From NCBI GenBank assembly GCA_018466975.1, contig CM031557.1:1922001-1986000 (forward strand): a stretch of 64,000 nt of DNA, read 5' to 3'. Positions 24,345 through 35,941 of the stretch are shown piece after piece. Position numbers and translations under genes: made by a program. The stretch comes from Sparassis latifolia (lineage: Eukaryota > Basidiomycota > Agaricomycetes > Polyporales > Sparassidaceae). Each line of letters begins with the position of its first letter. Position 1 is the first letter of the stretch. The notes beneath the pieces were generated by a model. It saw only the letters and a program-made list of their open reading frames with translations. It searched no databases and was not told the DNA's origin.

Positions 24345-25647
24345 CAATCACAGACATACCGTAGGACCTTCAGAGACGCCCCGTACATTTTTAACGCGTG
24401 CCAAAAGCGCAGCAAGTAACCTGCTGGAGAGACGACTGCCTTGCTCCAGAACAAGTATGCTATGCAATTTTTCTTCCATATTGAAACACGGCATTCTGCA
24501 AATTTCAGGAAGCATCACGCTCTGGAATAACGGCATGGTCTAGCCCAAAACTCTCTGGCTAGGTGGGCATCTGATGGAAGATTTGCTGAGTACAAAGCTT
24601 CCACGAATTCCTGAAACGAGAAATGTGTATCGTCGGAAGGAGAACGACCGCGCTTTTGGAGTGCCACGCATGCTGTCTGCTGTCAATGTAAGTATCCGGC
24701 CAGATGGTTTGATTGACAAATCAGAATAACATTCAGATACGATAATGGACCGCATCTGATATTTCTGATATTCATCTGCGGATGTGCAAGCTGGAATGCT
24801 CAGAGGTGGCGGAATTCCGGCCCGATTTCCGCAGTTAGCTAAGAGTGATTCAGCTGCACGACGTCCAGATTTTGGGCACGAAAACCAGCGAGATGAGCCT
24901 GAAACAAGATTTCCGAGGTCAGTACACAATGGGTCGATGTAGCGGAGATGTTCCCCTGGCGGCCACAGCAGCCACTGCGACCCATTGACGATCGACTTCA
25001 AGCCAAGGCACCATCCCACTGACCAAGCACGGAAATTAAACCTATGTAGCAAATGCATTCAGAACCAACATCCCCAGAACGGGGCAGCATGTGCAAGCCA
25101 GATCTTCGGCGGTGTCCCTCGTATTCGTAACTTATTTCCTCCGCGTGAAGCATTGCGACCGGCACTGGAGACCGACGGTCCCAGGGCTGCCTGGGTACCT
25201 TGACGTAAAGGCCATCCGCATGAGTACCAGTGCGGGCACAGAGCGATGATTTGGTTAAGCTTACACCTCATTTTTCTTCCGGGCTCGATCGATGAGGACA
25301 CAGCGATGCTGTCTGCATGGACCCGCGCAACTAGCCGGAGCTGCGAACGATGCACTGCTGACCCGGACGTCACAAATCGCGCTCTAGACCGCACAAGTTC
25401 ATCATGGTAGCCCCAGATATGACGACAGTAGTCTAACAAGACCTAACGCAATGATGTATGAGATGCGACTAGGCGAACTATATGCATACTCACCGTGATG
25501 ATGAACGGCTGTTACCTCGGCTGTAAGTGGGTGGGTCAGGTGAATGCGGTCGACGCGGGCCGACTGTATGACGAGTCGGTATACGTGGTTCTTCGTTTGC
25601 CGGTAGCCGCCATCCACATCATGAGAAGGTGCAAGTGAAGCTAGCAT
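24345..25647 (-). CDS. Probable multi-exon gene of unknown function
   Basis: Starts with an ATG at 25647 (MLASLAPSHDVDGGYRQ...). Splicing GTGAGTATG...CTTGTTAG (donor next to 25493) keeps frame into YCRHIWGYHDELVRSRARF. A second intron (GTGTAAG...GTACCCAG) keeps frame into QPWDRRSPVPVAMLHAEEI. Two further protein-like pieces follow, AHLAGFRAQNLDVVQLNHS near 24870 and MEEKLHSILVLEQGSRLSSR near 24470, but I could not join them with certainty. I recognise no family; there is no signal peptide or obvious membrane helix. The two clean phase-matched introns make a real gene more likely than chance; the 3' end given is approximate. Confidence 0.42.
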
Positions 25648-26261
25648 GAGTACTTAAAGAAGGAAAAGGGCTATGGCGCTGGCCGGCACCAATGCGTGAT
25701 CAATGATGCCACTAAAGCTTGGCTATTTCCATGTTGCTGGGGGAAGCAAAGTTATCCATTGCGGAATCTCCTCGAGGCGAGAGCCTCGACGAAGTACCAC
25801 GCAGCAGGATAATGTTATAGGCATCGTCACTTACCAACTAGCATTTCATATCAATGTCGCGGTAGAAGAATGATAATATGGGTGGAAGTATGGTGAACCG
25901 TCGTGACCACTCAGTAAGACAGGCAAGAAACGCACCACGTAAATTCCGCAGGGACAACAGCTTCGACCATCGATGCCAGATGCTCCCACTGCTTGGTGAA
26001 TTCAATACAGTCTGTTAATATAGATGGGAACGCGCACATAACAAGCGCTACATGGATCTTTCCAGCGGATTCATGGGAACGCCCTCTAGATACTCGATGG
26101 GGGCTCCTACATGTAGGACTCATCAAGCAATTGCCTCGAGCCAGAAACCCAATGTCCGATTCACGAGAGAGTACACTTGACAGAGCAGGGTTCTGTAGCA
26201 TGACGATGGGGTGTACTCTACAGCTCGAGATTCCTGAAAAATTCTATAAGACAAATACATT
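25648..26261. other. No supported gene
   Basis: Gap between the 3' end of the S41-like gene and the start of the unknown gene, both on the minus strand. Short frames only. Confidence 0.45.
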
Positions 26262-29200
26262 TCAAAGCACGGTCTTGGCGACCTGTTTCCATATCTCGAC
26301 GGGATTGTTGACCCTGTTCAGAAAAGCCCATTAGTTTCCAAAGGAGCCGTCAAGATTCGGGAAGAGCGAATGGTCCCTCCAATGTGGGTGAATCACGAGA
26401 AAAGACAAGTCGATGCTCACGTCTCAGGCGTCAACGGAAAATTCACATCAGCAGGATGGTCTTGCCATTCTACGAAAGAATAATCAATTCAGTACCAAGC
26501 TCTCTCTCGCCATGGACTCTTTGTCGAGGCCCCAAATGAGATGCAGACGTACCTTCTGGTTGTGAAGGATCATCGATACCGAAACCGAGGCGCCACGTGA
26601 TGCCTTGTATGCTGTTCGTCTTACTGTGTCCCGGCGAGGCGGAACGATATGAGCGACAGGACATGATAACAGCTGAGCATCACGTACAAGTCAGGAGGGG
26701 CGAGAGAGTGGTTCTTGAGGCGAGCCGTCTATATTGGGGTAGATATGCAGTCGGCACTCCTTCGTGACAGCATTCATGGTCTCACCTTGATCTCCGTATC
26801 GATGTCAGCGAAACGTGTCGATTGCCCGCCGACGATGCCACAGTATTGCTGTCGGACGTCAGTCTTACCACCGACCACTACAGTCTTGGCACTCTCCAGC
26901 TTCGTCATCGTGATCTGCATTGTGAGTCGTCGCCATGAGTGTGACCTTGCTGAGGATTAATAGACGACATACGCTGAATAGTGAGCACGAGCTCGCACAT
27001 CTGGAGAGGATTCAATTCAGACCCATTCTTAAATTCCGCGACCATTACAGGTAAGATCGAGACCACCGACCTGCCATTACTAACGATCGCAACCTTCTTG
27101 GGGTCAAATAAAGCTTCCTTGGGAGGATCGAGTTCGAACGGCTGACATTCATCTCCGAGCCTCTGGCTGAAAACGTCATGTTCTCCGTTGATCATAAACT
27201 CGACCGGGGGCTGAAGCCAATCATAATGCGCAGGGAACGGGGTATGGTTCGCAAATTCCCATGACAGTGGATTGTAGAGGAGCAAGTTCTCCGGGTCGGC
27301 GCCCTTTGCAATCTCCTTCACTACCAGCTGAGCAAGTGGTCCAGCACGTGCCTCAGTCGCCAATCCAGCTTGGGGAACTGTACTTGGGGAAGGGCCCGCG
27401 ATCTACGAGACTCGATGTTGGACCCCCTTGTCAATATGAGAAAATACGAGACGGGCTCACAATACGATGCAGCCACTACTCGTGGAGATCTCGTTGGTCA
27501 CTTCTGCCTCGAAATTCGATGAAATGAACTCACATGAGCAATGCATATGTAACCTGCCGGAAGATGAGAGACTTAGCCACAACTTCATCTCGCTGAACGA
27601 ACACCATAGCTAACGCACCTCCGCCGTTGTTCGTCTAGCGTCAAAACGACGGTCAACCTCATGCCTAAATGGCTCCGCAGAGCTGACTCACCACGTCGAC
27701 AATCAGCTGGGTCGCACCCTTGCTCTGCAGATTTTGCAAGCCTATCAACAAGCTTTCCTGGAGGTCATCAAAGAAGCTCTCAGCAAAACTGCCCAGCATC
27801 AAGATACCGGTCATATTATCATCCAGCATGAAGAACTGCGCAACACCAGAACTCCCGTTCAAGGGGGAGGCGGGGACACGCTCAGCCGGTAGTTCCACGT
27901 TCTGGTGCCGAGCAACATCGAGTAGCTCGTTCATCAAGTGCTTGGGCGTCCTCTTAAGGCTGAACGGTTGCTGCTGGGACGGGGTACCCGGAGTAAGGAA
28001 GCTGCTGTCTTGCTTGGTAGTGTAGATATCAACGCCGTTCGTGTCCTCGACTGCTATACAGTTATTTTGGCGAAATGAAATTGAGTCTGTCCAATTCACG
28101 GCTGAAGAGCTGATTCGCGAGCGATATGGGAGCTAAATTATCGCCATATATGAGCTTCTGAACTTCGGAATGGGTTGAGCTGGGATACCGTTATGTTTTC
28201 TACAGCGCTGCTGTCATGCCGTTGGATCGTGAGTGTAGCAGAATCAGCTAGTGGAAGAGATAGCTGTGCAAAATTGCCCATCATATAGTTCCATCCGCTT
28301 GCCGAGCGACCATAGCTGGAGAAGAACCTGACGGGCTTTATCCTCAGTTTGCATAGATATATCGAACATCGGAACAACACACGAGTTCTGACGCGTTCCA
28401 AAGCCCTGGTAGCTGCCAGTAACATGGGCGTTGTCATCTATCGCAATGAATGGATCGAGGCCGTTGATCAGCAGCACTTTTGCGGCAGACAACTATTGGG
28501 TGACGTCACTGTCAGAGAAGTGCCTCTCGTTTCAAGAGGCACGAACAGAGCTCAGCTGGCCTTTCAAGCCTGTAGGAAGGGCATCCTGCCACACGTCTAT
28601 CTGGTCAGCAAATTCAGTTGAAGCCACGATCCACGCCTCTGGTGCGATGTACACGTCTTGGAATCCTTCCACATCGGATAGTAATACCAGCGGGGTAGGA
28701 AGGAAGGTCAAGTACAGTGCTGCAAACGCGTTAAAGTGCGGGTAAAATCGCAGACAATTCTGTCGTACAGTCATAGCACAAGTTTATGTAGACACAGTGC
28801 CCGTCGTTCAGCCTCTTGAGCGTACGCGATATGTCAAGATGAAGGTCAAAGTCCGTCGCGTACTCCTGGCTACTGATGCGCGCAAGATCTCCCAGTACAT
28901 CTTCATGGACATCAAGGGAGAACGGAGGGGGTGCCTGGCGCTGATAGTTTACAGACGTATGAAAGGCCAACGTCCTGTTCACAACTTCGACGATCTGCAG
29001 AATTATATCGTAGTATTCAGGTTCGTAGAGACCGCTGCATTGTTAAAGCTTCACGTCTCTCCGCAGCGCGAAGGACTCACATTGTCTTTAATCTCTGGGT
29101 CCACGGGAAAAGAGGTGAAGCAATCTCTCACTTCCTGAGGTGACACCCATTTCTTGCCAGCGATGACAGCACAGGGATCTGCATCTCTCGAGGCAGGGGA

Positions 29201-29263
29201 AGCAGCAGCATTGATAACCAGCACAGCGAAGAGCAAAACAGCTACAGCTCTCAGCGATAGCAT
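26262..29263 (-). CDS. Secreted S41-family peptidase-like protein
   Basis: Belongs to the fungal S41 (C-terminal processing/tail-specific protease)-like family that includes proteins annotated UstP-like. It begins with a signal peptide (MLSLRAVAVLLFAVLVINAA, cleaved near AASPA), so it is probably extracellular. Roughly a dozen exons can be followed on family motifs: SPQEVRDCFTSFPVD, RTLKRLNDGHCVYIN, FLPTPLVLLSDVEG, AKVLLINGLDPF, NTF-free NWTDSISFRQNNC, GATQLIVDV, TNNGGGYICIAH, WLHRI, AIVSNGRCASSCSLFS (region expected to hold the nucleophile Ser), GITWRLGFGIDDPSQPE and VNNPVEIWKQVAKTVL at the end. Two exons are tiny: a 16-nt piece at about 27624-27639 and a 15-nt WLHRI exon. One donor is GTTCGT. 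No stop or frame break was seen. It is divergent from DUS1, with 181 bases between the starts. Confidence 0.93.
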
Positions 29264-29332
29264 GTCGGACAATGGCGGACGTGCTGCGTAACAGACCGTG
29301 TGTGAAGACGTCGACGACCGCGACACTGACAA

Positions 29333-29339
29333 TTATATA
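29333..29339 (-). promoter_or_regulatory. TATA box of the S41-like gene
   Basis: TATATAA on the minus strand lies about 70 bases upstream of the ATG at 29263, inside the 181-base gap shared with divergent DUS1. Confidence 0.5.
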
Positions 29340-29444
29340 GATAGGCGCCCATATCGTCTACGAGTAGGCTGACTTCCAACTCGTCGATCTCGCGATCGTC
29401 GTTCCTTCCAACTCCCGCGAACACACGCGGTGACGACCAACGTC

Positions 29445-30713
29445 ATGGCACCGGCAGTGACAGAATATCTGAGCAACATAGCAGCCCCGATGGTCAACCA
29501 GAGCGATCTACCATTCCGGCAGCTCGTCAGAAGATACAAGGCCTCGCTCGTCTACACCCAAATGCTCCTTCCCGATCGTCTTCTCAACGACCACGAATAC
29601 CTGGAATTTCATCTGCGCGAACTGGGGGATCCTTTTGACAGACCTGTAGTTGTACAGCTATGCGGAAACGACCCGGAGATCGTGGTCAAGGCCGCAAGGT
29701 CTGTGCAGGGGTCGTGTGACGCCATCGGTGAGCGGTATTTTATGGCACAAATCGAAGCAGGAGTGACCGCGAACACAAGTCTGGCAGATCTTAACCTCGG
29801 CTGTCCGCAGGACGCTGCACGAGATGGGCATTACGGAGCGTACCTCCTCGGCCGGAAAGATTGGCCCCTCGTAGAGGGGATAGGTACGTGTCGCACTGCG
29901 CACCTGGAAACACGCAGGCCTGATGAGCGCCACTCAGTCTCAGCAATGTCTCGCTCGCTCACAGTCCCAGTCTCAACGAAAATTCGACTTTGCCAGCCAG
30001 CAGCCGCGACGATCGAGTTCGCGCAGCGACTGGAAGGCGCGGGAGCGTCGTGGGTTACCCTTCATGCGCGCCACGTCTCCGCGCGGAGGCGCCGACAAGG
30101 TGCAGCCGATTTGGAGCAGGTAAAGAAGCTGAAGGAGGGCCTAAGCATACCGGTTGTGAGTAACGGGAATGTGCGCATATGGGAAGATGTCGAGACAAAT
30201 CGCGCGTATACCGGGGCGGATGGGATTATGGTGGGCGAGACTTTGCTGGCCAATCCATGGTACGTGTTCAGGTCAACTTAGCTAGTGCTCAACTCACATT
30301 CGTTTCGCAGTCTGTTCGCGAATGTCGTTCCCGATCCTGTGAAGATCTCGTTGGAATATCTTGATCTATGTCGCGCACTCCCTAGCACAGTGATTTTGCA
30401 GACCATGCAAACGCATGTTCGGCATTTCGTTGACCACCAATGGTACGTCCCATCTTTTTCAATACCTTGCATCATTTACATTGAAGCTTTGCATGTACGC
30501 AGTGGTCGGCGGCCTTGGTTCAATAAGTTCAGGACTGCACTAAATCGCTGTCAGTCAGTCGACGACATCGAACGGCTTTTACGGGTGAAGGTGCAGCGAT
30601 GGCGTGGAGTCACACCTTCTCCTGGAGATGACTTGGAAACAGACGACCTCGTGGAGGTCGGTCAGCCAGAGGGTATGGAGGAAGTGCTGTCGGCAATATC
30701 TCTCGTCAGATAA
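29445..30713 (+). CDS. tRNA-dihydrouridine(16/17) synthase, DUS1
   Basis: FMN- and NADPH-dependent enzyme that reduces uridine 16/17 in the tRNA D-loop. Five exons (29445-29727, 29788-29883, 29944-30259, 30311-30442, 30503-30713) give 345 aa. Motifs: IAAPMVNQSDLPFR at the N terminus, VVQLCGNDPE, LNLGCPQ with the catalytic Cys, DGHYGAYLL, VPVSTKIRL, VTLHARH, IPVVSNGNV and GADGIMVGETLLANP, followed by the helical tRNA-binding domain. I use the ATG at 29445; the frame is open slightly upstream but only with a GTG. The TIM-barrel loop after HARH is unusually basic (SARRRRQ) where relatives have REQRG-like residues. The part from 30161 onward was copied in tandem to 32868, where it has decayed. 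Confidence 0.94.
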
Positions 30714-30965
30714 CACTTGTCTCTATCCTCGGTGCTGTAGTGGATCATGGGGGAGTAGCCCGAAGATGTGGTTTCGGGTCATGGCCAACCACCATTGGAT
30801 TCAGTAGCGGCTACAGAAATTGTTACAAGGCGTTCCATTTAGCCTCAAAAAACCTATTACCATACAAGACTGAACAATGCCGGAGGATCGCTCGACCTGG
30901 GAACAAGAAAGATTGACATTCATCGTCGTTCACTCGAATAAATACGGAGATGCAAGCGTGTCCAG

Positions 30966-31289
30966 CTACTCAACGGTAATGTTTACCTTGTCTCCATCGG
31001 CTAGAACGCCCCACCCAAATTCTGATAGGCATTCTTCGGTAAGGCCACCCGAACTGCACAAAATTGTCAATACTCTCCCCGGGGAAACAACTTGCAGATA
31101 ACGGAATACACACCAAGGATCATCTGGAGTACGGGCGATAACCGCGTCAGATCTGCAGGAAAAGTCAGTTTTTACAAGGTGCTAGATACCGCAGGAACAC
31201 ACGTACGCGACCGGCGCAGCGTTGACGAGGAAGAACTGTGCGATGATGACCCAGAGCACGGTAACGCGCGTGAACAAGACTGCCGCCAT
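30966..31289 (-). CDS. Small secreted protein, copy 1
   Basis: Found by splicing, not as one open frame. Three exons (31289-31207, 31152-31114, 31053-30966) with GT-AG introns of 54 and 60 nt give exactly 69 aa. The first 25 or so residues form a signal peptide (MAAVLFTRVTVLWVIIAQFF..., cleavage near VNAAPVA). The mature part is only about 44 residues, acidic, with two cysteines in DPCSGGLTEECLSEFGWG. Copy 2 at 33662-33991 has the same exon structure and differs by substitutions and an in-frame 6-base gain only, while neighbouring sequence picked up frame-breaking indels. That pattern argues for a real, constrained protein. I recognise no family; an effector, signalling or defence peptide are all possible and none is shown. 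Confidence 0.72.
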
Positions 31290-31379
31290 GTCGAATTTAA
31301 ACTGAGCACGGATTCACAAAGGCTTCAAAGTGTTCGTCAGCGGCAATAATACGCTATCACTCCATGAATACAGGACTCA

Positions 31380-32560
31380 CTATCCAGTACCTGCAAATTG
31401 TCAAAGGCAGGCTGGGTAAAATGTGGAAAGATGGAAGGACAGGCACTGCATCGTGCAGAGGTTTTATCTGTGCTGTATTTTGGTCATTCTCGCCTAATTA
31501 CACTGCCTCTGTGACGAGGATCATGCAGCTGCGGTCTGCAGGTTCTGATGCAAGTCGCAGCTTGATACTGATCGTTGTGAAACTGGCCAGTGCGAGTTGT
31601 GGGAGAAGATCTTGTCCAGAAAGCACATGCGTGTTATTTGGCGCATTCGACCGGGAGACATCCAGGTTTCTGACATTGCACCGAGACGGTGCTCCTAGGT
31701 CAGTTCGGAGGACTGTTGTGAACATATTGCCCAGCGCAAGCACATGGACCGTCAGGTTTCGCAGAGCGGATTCACTGGAGATGCTCGATCATTCGACGCA
31801 GAGGTGAATGATCGTTTCATGACATGATGCATCAGGCCTGAGGCCTCAGGAGCCATCAGTGGAAAGTTGGTCGAATGTGTCAATGAGCTCTACGCCTTTC
31901 GCCTATCGTATCTGATTGGCTTCTCATGATGACGGCTGCCGACCCTGGTCAAAAGCGTCAGCTGTTGCGGCGAAGACCCCTCTTACTATGTTCCCTGCGC
32001 GACCGTAGTCAGTACTAGTACTCGCCTGGTTTAAACCAATCAACGCCTGTACTGAGAGAGCAGTGAGTGAAGGGCTAAGACGGTACGTCTCGCGTACTCC
32101 GCATGGCCACTCCTTCGTTAATCAGTGACTGGGCGTGCAGTGCCCCGGGCGATTTCTGGGGGGGTCCGGAGACTTTGAGCGCGGGATTGAGGAGAGATGA
32201 CCTACTCTTCCGTATCGTTCAGTCTAACCGACAACGATGACGTTTTTCCAAAGACCCACTGCTGGTTTCAGGGCCAAATGCTACATCCAAGAGGCAGCGT
32301 TGTGGGGCCTTAGTCACGGCGGTGTTCCGTCACATGCGTGATGTTTCGCGTTTGAACCATTCCAATTCCAATTGCCATCCATTTCTTGTAAAATACAAGC
32401 GCAAAACCAGCAGGGCGAAGTCCAATGGTCGCACATCCCACGACGGATCTAAATTAGGCTATATACAGTAGAGAAGAATTGAGATCAATCCATGTCGATT
32501 TGTCAGTACATCGGGTACGATCGCCAACCCAGTGGTGTGGCGTAACTGTGGCGACTCCTG
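31380..32560. other. Non-coding part of duplication unit 1
   Basis: Similar to 34085-35240 but with many substitutions and indels that do not respect any frame I tried. I see no gene. The frames at 31364-31807 (plus) and 31498-31743 (minus) are not conserved in unit 2. Confidence 0.5.
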
Positions 32561-32867
32561 AAGGGCGTGCGCGTCATCCCCATGCGCCATCGCCTCTGGA
32601 GCTTTGACTTCCATGCATCGCAGACCATGATGGATGAGAGCGCACTATGGCCGATTCAGAATAAATACGCGCTCCTCGACCTTTCAAAGAATCCCGTCTC
32701 CGAGAGGTCAAATTTCATCTCCCTCGATGAATTTCAAAGCCAAGGGCAGATTACGAAGCGGGAAAGATGGCATCCACAATCAGCACCTGTTCCGAGGGGC
32801 TGTGCATTGAATTGGTGCTAAACAGAGAGTCCAAATAGGCGCAGTTAGAGAGATACGACCTCTACCC

Positions 32868-33409
32868 TAACGGGAATGTGCGCATATGGGAAGATGTCGA
32901 GACAAATCGCGCGTATACCGGTGGGATTATGTTGGGCGAGACTTTGCTGGCCAATCCATGGTACGTGTTCAGGTCAACTTAGCTAGTGCTCAACTCACAT
33001 TCGTTTCGCAGTCTGTTCGCGAATGTCGTTCCCTGTGAAGATCTCGTTGGAATATCTTGATCTATGTCGCGCACTCCCCAGCACAGTGATTTTACAGGCC
33101 ATGCAAACGCATGTTCGGCATTTCGTCGACCACCAATGGTACGTCCCATCTTTTTCAATACCTTGCATCATTTACATTGAAGCTTTGCATGTACGCAGTG
33201 GTCGGCGGCCTTGGTTCAATAAGTTCAGGACTGCACTGAATCGCTGTCAGTCAGTCGACGACATCGAACGGCTTTTACGGGTGAAGGTGCAGCGATGGCG
33301 TGGAGTCGCACCTTTTCCTGGAGATGACTTGGAAGGAGACGGCCTCCACGAGGTCGGTCAGCCAGAGGGTATGGATGAAGTGCTATCGGCAATATCTCTC
33401 GTCAGATAA
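32868..33409 (+). pseudogene. Truncated copy of the DUS1 3' half
   Basis: Corresponds to 30161-30713 of DUS1. It has no 5' exons, a 7-base loss in the GADGIMVGE region (about 32922) and a 5-base loss in the VVPDPV region (about 33031), so it cannot encode a dihydrouridine synthase. The rest is close to the parent, including the intron before CGRRPWFNKF. It serves as a neutral yardstick for the neighbouring small secreted-protein copy. Confidence 0.88.
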
Positions 33410-33661
33410 CACTTGTCTCTATCCTCGGTGCTGTAGTGGATCATGGGGGAGTAGCCCGAAGATGTGGTTTCAGGTCATGGCCAACCACCATTGGATTCAG
33501 TAGCGGCTACAGAAATTGTTACAAGGCGTTCCATTTAGCTTAAAAAAACCTATTACCATACAAGACTGAACAATGCCGGAGGATCGCTCGACCTGGGAAC
33601 AAGAAAGATTGACATTCATCGTCGTTCACTCGAATAAATACGGAGATGCAAGCGTGTCCAG

Positions 33662-33991
33662 CTACTCAACGGGCATTTTTACCATCTCTCCATCGCCATC
33701 GCCTAGAATGCCCCACCCAAATTCTGATAGGCATTCTTCAGTAAGGCCGCCCGAACTGCACAAAATTGTCAATACTCTCCCCGGGGGAACAACTTGCAGA
33801 TAACGGAATACACACCAAGGATCATCTGGAGTACGGGCGACAACCGCGTCAGATCTGCAGGAAAAGTCAGTTTTTACAAGGTGCTAGATACCGCAGGAAC
33901 ACACGTACGCGACCGGCGCAGCGTTGACGAGGAAGAACTGTGCGATGATGACCCAGAGCACGGTAACGCGCGTGAACAAGACTGCCGCCAT
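33662..33991 (-). CDS. Small secreted protein, copy 2
   Basis: Tandem paralogue of 30966-31289. Exons 33991-33909, 33854-33816 and 33755-33662 give 71 aa; exons 1 and 2 keep the lengths of copy 1 and exon 3 is 6 bases longer, in frame. The signal peptide is identical in design (MAAVLFTRVTVLW...). The mature end reads SGGLTEECLSEFGWGILGDG and then EMVKMPVE, against a more polar NITVE end in copy 1. Both cysteines are kept. Start, both splice donors, both acceptors and the stop all survive in both copies. Function unknown. Confidence 0.72.
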
Positions 33992-34084
33992 GTCGAATTT
34001 AAACTGAGCACGGATTCACAAAGGCTTCAAAGTGTTCATCAGCGGCATTATTTAATACGCTGTCACTTCACGAATGCATGACTC

Positions 34085-35245
34085 ACTATCCAGCACCTGC
34101 AAGGTGTCAAAGACAGGCTGGGTAAAATGTGGAAAGATGGAAAGACAGGCACTGCAGCATGCAGGGTTTTTATCTGTGCTGTATTTTGGCCATTCTCGCC
34201 AACGACCGCCCATAATTACACTGCCTCTGCGACGAGGATCGTGCAGCTGCGGTCGTCAGGCTCTGATGCAAGTCGCAGCCTGATACTGATCGCCGCGCGA
34301 AACGGGGGAGTGCGCGCTATGGGAAAAGATCATTGTCGAGAAAGCATATGTGTGATACTAGGCGCATTTGACTCAGTGGGAGACATCTAGGTTTCTGACA
34401 TTGCACCGAGACGGCGTTACTCCTAGGTCAGTTCGGAAGACGGTTGTGAACATATCGACCAGCGGAAACATATGGACCGTCGGGTTTCGTAGAGCAGAGA
34501 TGCTCCATCCGACGTAGAGGTAAATGATCGTTTCATGACCATTGACATGATGCGTCAGGAACCATCAGTGGATTGGTCGGATATGAGCCCTACTAGGTCT
34601 TTCATCTGTCGTATCTGATTGGTTCCTCATGATGACGACTGTCGACCCTGGTGAAAAGCTTCAGCGGTTGTGGCAAAGATCCCTCTCAGTATGTTCCCTA
34701 CGCAACCGTAGTCAGTACTAGTACTCGCCTGCCTTAGACAAATCAACACCTCTCCCGAGAGCGCAGTGGATTCAGAGTGAAGGGCTAAGATGGTACGTCT
34801 CGCATACTCCGCATGCTGTCTGACTCCGTCATTAATCAACAAGACTTACAAGAAAGGTGCAATGTCCCAATTCTGGGAGCATCCGGAGACTTTGAGTGTG
34901 GGGATTGAGGGGAGATGACCCATATCGTTCAGTCTAACTCACAAGGGAGACGTTATTCCAAAGACCCACTAGGCTGGTTTCAGGGCCAAATGAGTATATG
35001 TGAGAGCGTTGTGAGGCCTTAGTCACGGTGATAGACGCGAACCGTCACACGTGTGACGCTTCGCGTTTGGCACCTCCAACTGCAATTTGCCATCCATTTT
35101 CTACTAAGTACATGTGCAAAATCAACAAGGCAAACTCCAATGGTCACACGTCGTGCAACAGATCCAAATATTTAGGCCGTACGGTAGAAAATAATTGAGA
35201 GCAATCAATGTCGGTTTGTCAGTACATCGGGCACGATCGCCAACC
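34085..35245. other. Non-coding part of duplication unit 2
   Basis: Counterpart of 31380-32560. I see no gene, and frames are not shared with unit 1. Confidence 0.5.
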
Positions 35246-35469
35246 AGGTTGCCGCCAATGCCATGCAGCACGCACATCAACACCTTCGTCAATATGAACA
35301 AAGACAGATGGTTGTCAGGTAAAGTGAGCGCTCACTTATGACATTCAGTGAAACTCACTGAGCTGATAGACCAACCAGTAGCTCTCCAACAATTCCCAAG
35401 TTCCTGTTTGATGACCTCGACAGGTCGAGTACCTGCTGCGCGCACCGCACCGCACTTCCTCACTAGAGA

Positions 35470-35600
35470 GCACATCATGCTACGCAACGAAGGACGCATC
35501 GTAGAGTACGACGAACACGCCACCTAGCTCGCGGACCCGAACTTGATGTCCTACGCGTCACTCAAGAAAGGACGAGTTCACTATCCTGCAAGCAACGAAC
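35470..35600 (+). pseudogene. Scrap of an ABC transporter nucleotide-binding domain C terminus
   Basis: Reads IMLRNEGRIVEYDEHAT, a stop, then LADPNLMSYASLKK. This resembles the end of NBD2 in the transporter relics at 3.7-11 kb (GRIVEFDKPAVLLADPDS, then the NEFAVLKK-like tail). It is short, contains an in-frame stop and lies in the 790-base segment unique to unit 2. It is probably a third, older relic of the same family; chance similarity is less likely but not excluded. Confidence 0.45.
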
Positions 35601-35941
35601 AGCATCCAATACAAATTGTATTGAGATGAGTGTGCTGTGCCTTACAGTCTGGTGGGATATTCCACCTCCGACCACGCGCGTGGAAATGATGGGATCTTCC
35701 AATAAACAGAAGGTGTAGTCAGCTGGTGCTCGATATCGGCTCGACATACGTACTTAGCTTCACGAGCAGAACGTCGAAGTCGCCCGTAACGACGCTATCT
35801 GCGGCTCGGGCCTTCGTGCACCGGCACGAACGTAAACAAATCACTTAAAGAGCTTGTCAAGAAGGATACACAGGCAAACACCCGAAGCGCTGGCACGCAC
35901 TCACGGTAATAGTTGGATGTGCAAGACAACGGGACATGGCA

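Larger units (their letters stand above)
30161..32867. repeat. Tandem duplication, unit 1
   Basis: About 2.7 kb starting inside exon 3 of DUS1 (taacgggaatgtgcgcatat) is repeated in the same direction from 32868. The unit holds the DUS1 3' half, a small secreted-protein gene on the minus strand (30966-31289), about 1.2 kb of non-coding sequence, and the 3' part of the unknown minus-strand gene that is complete in unit 2. The junction at 32867/32868 is abrupt (tctaccc|taacggg). Confidence 0.9.

Noticed and set aside
31364..31807. 147-codon plus-strand frame in duplication unit 1
   Set aside because: Not conserved in unit 2 (34085-34390), where indels break the frame; treated as non-coding.
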